Assembly (NCBI GenBank): GCA_964548855.1
Contig: CAZJSR010000005.1
Location: 16,496 to 80,495 of the forward strand
Reading direction: 5' to 3'
Source of the DNA: UBA3206 sp964548855
Lineage (GTDB): Bacteria > Bacillota_I > Bacilli_A > Acholeplasmatales > Anaeroplasmataceae
Length of the DNA: 64,000 nt
Shown: in pieces, positions 61,748-64,000 of the stretch
Layout: every line of letters begins with the position of its first letter
Numbering within the stretch: the first letter of the stretch is position 1
Translations under genes and position numbers: made by a program
The notes under the pieces: generated by a model
The model's database searches: none
Told to the model about the DNA's origin: nothing
What the model saw: only the letters and a program-made list of their open reading frames with translations

Positions 61748-62240
61748 TTTCATAACCTCTTAACATATTATCTATTTCTATTAATAGTTCTTCATTATAC
61801 TTAATATATGACTCTATGTCTTTATTAAGTTTTTCTTTATGTAAATAAATAGTTGCTTCATCAACTAAATATTCATTTAATGAGTACGGTTTCGCTTTCC
61901 TTAATTCCATCATCTTATTCTTATATTTTAAAATTTTATCTTCTAAATCTAGATAGTTAATCTCAACATTTGAATTACTAACAATAACTTCCGACGCTTC
62001 ATATATTTTCTCTAACTCTTCTAAATCATAATTATTATAAAAAAATAGAGCTCTATGCCACAAATTACTTATATCGTCTCTATCTATAAGTGAAGGATTT
62101 AAATCTGGATGTATCAATTTAGCTATTTTATAAAATATTTTTTTCACCTTTCTTGCATCCTCATTTGATACCATATTATAATTAGAAACATTCTTAATAT
62201 TATTCACTAATTGTTCAAGTTCTAAATTATAAGTGATCAT
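61737..62240 (-). CDS. J-domain-like protein, 3' part of a probably split gene
   Basis: A 167-residue reading frame from ATG 62240, with a DnaJ-type core: KIFYKIAKLIHPDLNP with the HPD tripeptide at 44-46 that stimulates Hsp70. A helical, charged C-terminal half follows (KILKYKNKMMELRKAKPYSL). The ATG has only a weak GAAGAA upstream, and the frame is open further upstream to the A7 run near 62296, where it meets the 75-codon frame. One extra A, or a -1 frameshift, would fuse both into one protein of about 255 residues, similar to J-like proteins of clostridia. It ends in TGA. Confidence 0.65.
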   Translation of the reverse strand: MITYNLELEQLVNNIKNVSNYNMVSNEDARKVKKIFYKIAKLIHPDLNPSLIDRDDISNLWHRALFFYNNYDLEELEKIYEASEVIVSNSNVEINYLDLEDKILKYKNKMMELRKAKPYSLNEYLVDEATIYLHKEKLNKDIESYIKYNEELLIEIDNMLRGYENVQ

Positions 62241-62278
62241 TTCTTCATTAACTTCTTTATTTATGTTATCAATATCAA

Positions 62279-62506
62279 CTAAATTTCCATGATTTTTTTA
62301 GTAATAATTAACGAGATAATTTTTTTTGACTTTATAACATCTATATAGGCTTTGAATTTTTTCACTTCAAGTAATCCAAACTCATAATTATATTTAATTT
62401 CAGTTTGATGAGATTCATTAATAAGATTTTGATATTCAATTACAATATTTGTATATTCTTCATACAAATTTTTATTTTCTTTTTTTATAATATCCAAATT
62501 AATCAC
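62279..62506 (-). CDS. N-terminal part of the split J-domain-like gene
   Basis: A 75-residue frame starting with GTG 62506, overlapping the Sel1 stop codon by the GTGA motif (TGA 62505-62503), with GGAG just before. The sequence is a charged coiled helix (NLYEEYTNIVIEYQNLINES), consistent with the N-terminal helix of the J-like protein. It stops at 62279, just after seven A (62299-62293 on the minus strand; TTTTTTT on the plus strand). Alone it has no recognisable domain. Confidence 0.6.
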   Translation of the reverse strand: MINLDIIKKENKNLYEEYTNIVIEYQNLINESHQTEIKYNYEFGLLEVKKFKAYIDVIKSKKIISLIITKKIMEI

Positions 62507-63378
62507 TCCAATCTTAACTTACTTGCGATATTAGTAAGTTTATTGTCGTTAATTCTTGCGTATAAAAAGAAATCTTTTATAGATTTATACCATTTATCAT
62601 TATACTTAACAGAAATATAATCATTTTCTTCTTTAAAAGATTCTACGATATAACATTTATTAGTATAATAGAATTGATATATTCCTGGTTTCTTTAATAT
62701 TTCTAATAAATTATAAATACATTTATCAAATACAATATCACTATCGTATTTAAATAAATTGTATTCAATAATAGACATTATAGTTATGTCTCCCCAAAAT
62801 GAGTTAGTAAAAGAAATTCTAGACATTAATATATCTCTAGCTTTATACATAAGTTCTATTCCTTCATTAATATTTTCTTTAGAAAAGTGAATAGTTGCGA
62901 GTCTTGAAGCTACTTCAGGATAATGCCAAAACATTTCATCTTGGTCATTTTTTATCTTTTCATATACATCCATTAAATATTTATAAGATTTGTCTAAATC
63001 TTTTTTTACATAATATCCATTTTTATACATATCAGATATTTTAATAGTTGAAGATAAATTTCCTAAATCAGAACTCATTTTATAATACTTAAAAGCTTTT
63101 TCATAATCTGGTTCATTAACTCTTCCATAATAATAAATATACCCAAGACCACACATAGCTTCATCTATACCTTCTTTTGCAGCCTCAAGATAGTATTTTT
63201 CAGCTAGTTCAAATTTTTTCTTTTCGTAATAATAACTACCAAGTTGAACTAGCGCTTCTTTATCACCTAAATCAATTAAGCAAAGTAAAGCTTCGACAAA
63301 ATCTTCTTCATCATCATTTGTTGGTGTATTTTTTTTATAATAATTATGTATAATATGTTTCGCTATTTTCTTGTCCAT
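62503..63378 (-). CDS. Sel1/TPR-repeat protein
   Basis: A 291-residue solenoid protein. Repeats of 35-36 residues: GDKEALVQLGSYYYEKKKFE, GIDEAMCGLGYIYYYGRVNE and GNLSSTIKISDMYKNGYYVK, the Sel1 pattern. Its C-terminal third is different. It is likely a scaffold for protein contacts. First gene of an operon with the J-like and HIRAN genes, each overlapping the next. It ends in TGA. GAGGTG precedes the ATG. Confidence 0.82.
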   Translation of the reverse strand: MDKKIAKHIIHNYYKKNTPTNDDEEDFVEALLCLIDLGDKEALVQLGSYYYEKKKFELAEKYYLEAAKEGIDEAMCGLGYIYYYGRVNEPDYEKAFKYYKMSSDLGNLSSTIKISDMYKNGYYVKKDLDKSYKYLMDVYEKIKNDQDEMFWHYPEVASRLATIHFSKENINEGIELMYKARDILMSRISFTNSFWGDITIMSIIEYNLFKYDSDIVFDKCIYNLLEILKKPGIYQFYYTNKCYIVESFKEENDYISVKYNDKWYKSIKDFFLYARINDNKLTNIASKLRLE

Positions 63379-63397
63379 AAAAACACCTCACACTTAA

Positions 63398-63426
63398 ATT
63401 ATATAAATTGAGGTTATTTTAATCAA
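63398..63426 (-). promoter_or_regulatory. Promoter of the Sel1-J-HIRAN operon
   Basis: TTGATT (63426-63421), 17 bases, TATAAT (63403-63398) on the minus strand. ACCTCA (63414-63409) and TGAGGT (63390-63385) form an inverted repeat around the -10 box and into the ribosome site, a possible operator. Confidence 0.65.
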
Positions 63427-63445
63427 TTGTTTTGCCATAAATAAA

Positions 63446-63814
63446 TTATTTTATTTCAACATTTTTAACACTAACTTTAAACATTATAAAATGATCATTT
63501 AACCCATTTGGATAAACTCTATGTAACGAAGGTGTTTCATTATACATTTTATTTTGTAATTCTTTACTATCACATTCTACTGCGACACCTGTAACTCTAA
63601 TCCACTGTCTAGAATCTGGCTTTTGGGCAATTATTTGAATATTACCATTTTCTCTTAATTGTCTATGTGCTTGATTCATATCATTTGTTGCGATATATAA
63701 GTCCTCACCTATTTCCATAATCGCTCCAAAAGGTCTTCCGGCTGGAAAATCTTTATTAATAGTTAACACAAAGAATGATCTACATTCTTTAATAAATTCA
63801 TATGCTTTACTCAT
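63446..63814 (-). CDS. Pyridoxamine 5'-phosphate oxidase-family flavin-binding protein
   Basis: 122 residues with the split-barrel FMN/F420-binding fold: CRSFFVLTINKDFPAGRPFG, LYIATNDMNQAHRQLREN, NIQIIAQKPDSRQWIRVTG and YPNGLNDHFIMFKVSV. Such small proteins bind FMN or heme in Firmicutes; the catalytic residues for true PdxH are not seen. AAGGAG precedes the ATG. Single gene between the Sel1 operon and the GC-rich right end. Confidence 0.82.
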   Translation of the reverse strand: MSKAYEFIKECRSFFVLTINKDFPAGRPFGAIMEIGEDLYIATNDMNQAHRQLRENGNIQIIAQKPDSRQWIRVTGVAVECDSKELQNKMYNETPSLHRVYPNGLNDHFIMFKVSVKNVEIK

Positions 63815-63912
63815 ATTATTCTTACTCCTTATACTCTTATTAATTATATTCTTATAATTAATGACCTATTTATATTATAATTTTTTTATTTCATAAAATA
63901 TAGTATTAATAA

Positions 63913-63991
63913 AAATCCACGTCTTCAAGGCGTGGTTTTTCTCCATGCCTTCAAGGCGGGTTACTGGCGGCCCCGATTTCAGGGCCTTTTT
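63913..63991. repeat. GC-rich tandem hairpins, possible IS200/IS605-type end or terminator cluster
   Basis: Three hairpins within 80 bases: CCACGTC-TTCAA-GGCGTGG (63917-63935) followed by T5; a partly matching copy with CTTCAAGGCG (63943-63961, repeat period 26); and GGCCC...GGGCC (63969-63986) with T5 after it. G+C far exceeds the flanks. Hairpins of the CCACGCC-type with short loops often mark the ends of IS200/IS605/TnpB elements, but no transposase or TnpB gene is present in the window. Confidence 0.55.
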
Positions 63992-64000
63992 ATTCGCCCA

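Noticed and set aside
1..64000. Mycoplasma genetic code (UGA = Trp), suggested by AT-richness and the large OppF
   Set aside because: prfB is present, two genes end in TGA, and Trp is written TGG in conserved positions including the trp T-box specifier.
1..64000. CRISPR array or tRNA/rRNA genes
   Set aside because: No regularly spaced repeats and no tRNA cloverleaf or rRNA sequence seen when reading through intergenic regions; a tRNAscan would settle it.

Overview
The window is a very AT-rich (roughly a quarter G+C by eye), gene-dense chromosomal segment of a low-GC Firmicute. T-box leaders, KtrAB, Spx, AsnA, FeoAB with a FeoB-associated Cys-rich protein, and a monomer-like OppF with a long insertion all fit a Bacilli/Erysipelotrichia-like or mollicute-related gut bacterium; a secreted M60 (mucinase-type) peptidase and a GH28 enzyme point to an animal gut. 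TGA is a real stop here (two genes end in TGA, and prfB/RF2 is present), so the standard bacterial code applies. All but five genes (clpP, a CYTH gene, trpS, cysE and a CofE-like gene) lie on the minus strand, in tightly packed operons with short overlaps, and intrinsic terminators often overlap stop codons.

Layout. 1-1014: a leucine T-box leader and the start of a type-2 leuA, cut by the window edge. 1020-5802: a short RecQ helicase and a heterodimeric ABC exporter. 5812-9096: a TPR-GGDEF protein, asnA and a membrane protein. 9227-14010: a 1483-residue helicase-nuclease behind a small gene whose stop codon sits in a terminator. 14093-16940: feoA-feoB-FeoB-associated protein under a consensus promoter with two GTTAG-N6-CTAAC operators. 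17014-25827: a hybrid histidine kinase, GNAT, MTA/SAH nucleosidase, glmU-glmM, NDK-like, SDR and queuosine-precursor-type transporter genes. 25849-32808: secA-prfB-yitT-recX-membrane MutS. 32879-36703: gap, clpP, nadK, CYTH and spx.

36663-43709 is the oppBCDFA oligopeptide importer with a coiled-coil insertion in OppF. 43710-44100 is a long AT-rich gap. 44104-45980 holds a tryptophan T-box, trpS and cysE. 45979-54446 holds a compact alanine racemase, a Dabb protein, a GH28 enzyme, ahpC with a domain-permuted AhpF, and an M60 lipoprotein. 54421-59962 is a K+/phosphate block: a KdpDE-like two-component pair, then pit, a DUF47 gene, ktrB and ktrA; the pit promoter and a tandem 11-bp repeat lie inside the loop of the terminator that ends the two-component operon. 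60054-63426 has a CofE-like ligase and a Sel1/J-like/HIRAN operon in which the J-like gene is split at a run of seven A. The last 100 bases are GC-rich hairpins unlike the rest of the window.

The most interesting signals are the nested promoter/terminator before pit, the terminator overlapping the stop codon just before the helicase-nuclease, the Sel1-J-HIRAN cassette with its A7 frameshift, the OppF insertion, and the tandem feo operators. No similarity search or folding was run; all family calls rest on motifs read directly.
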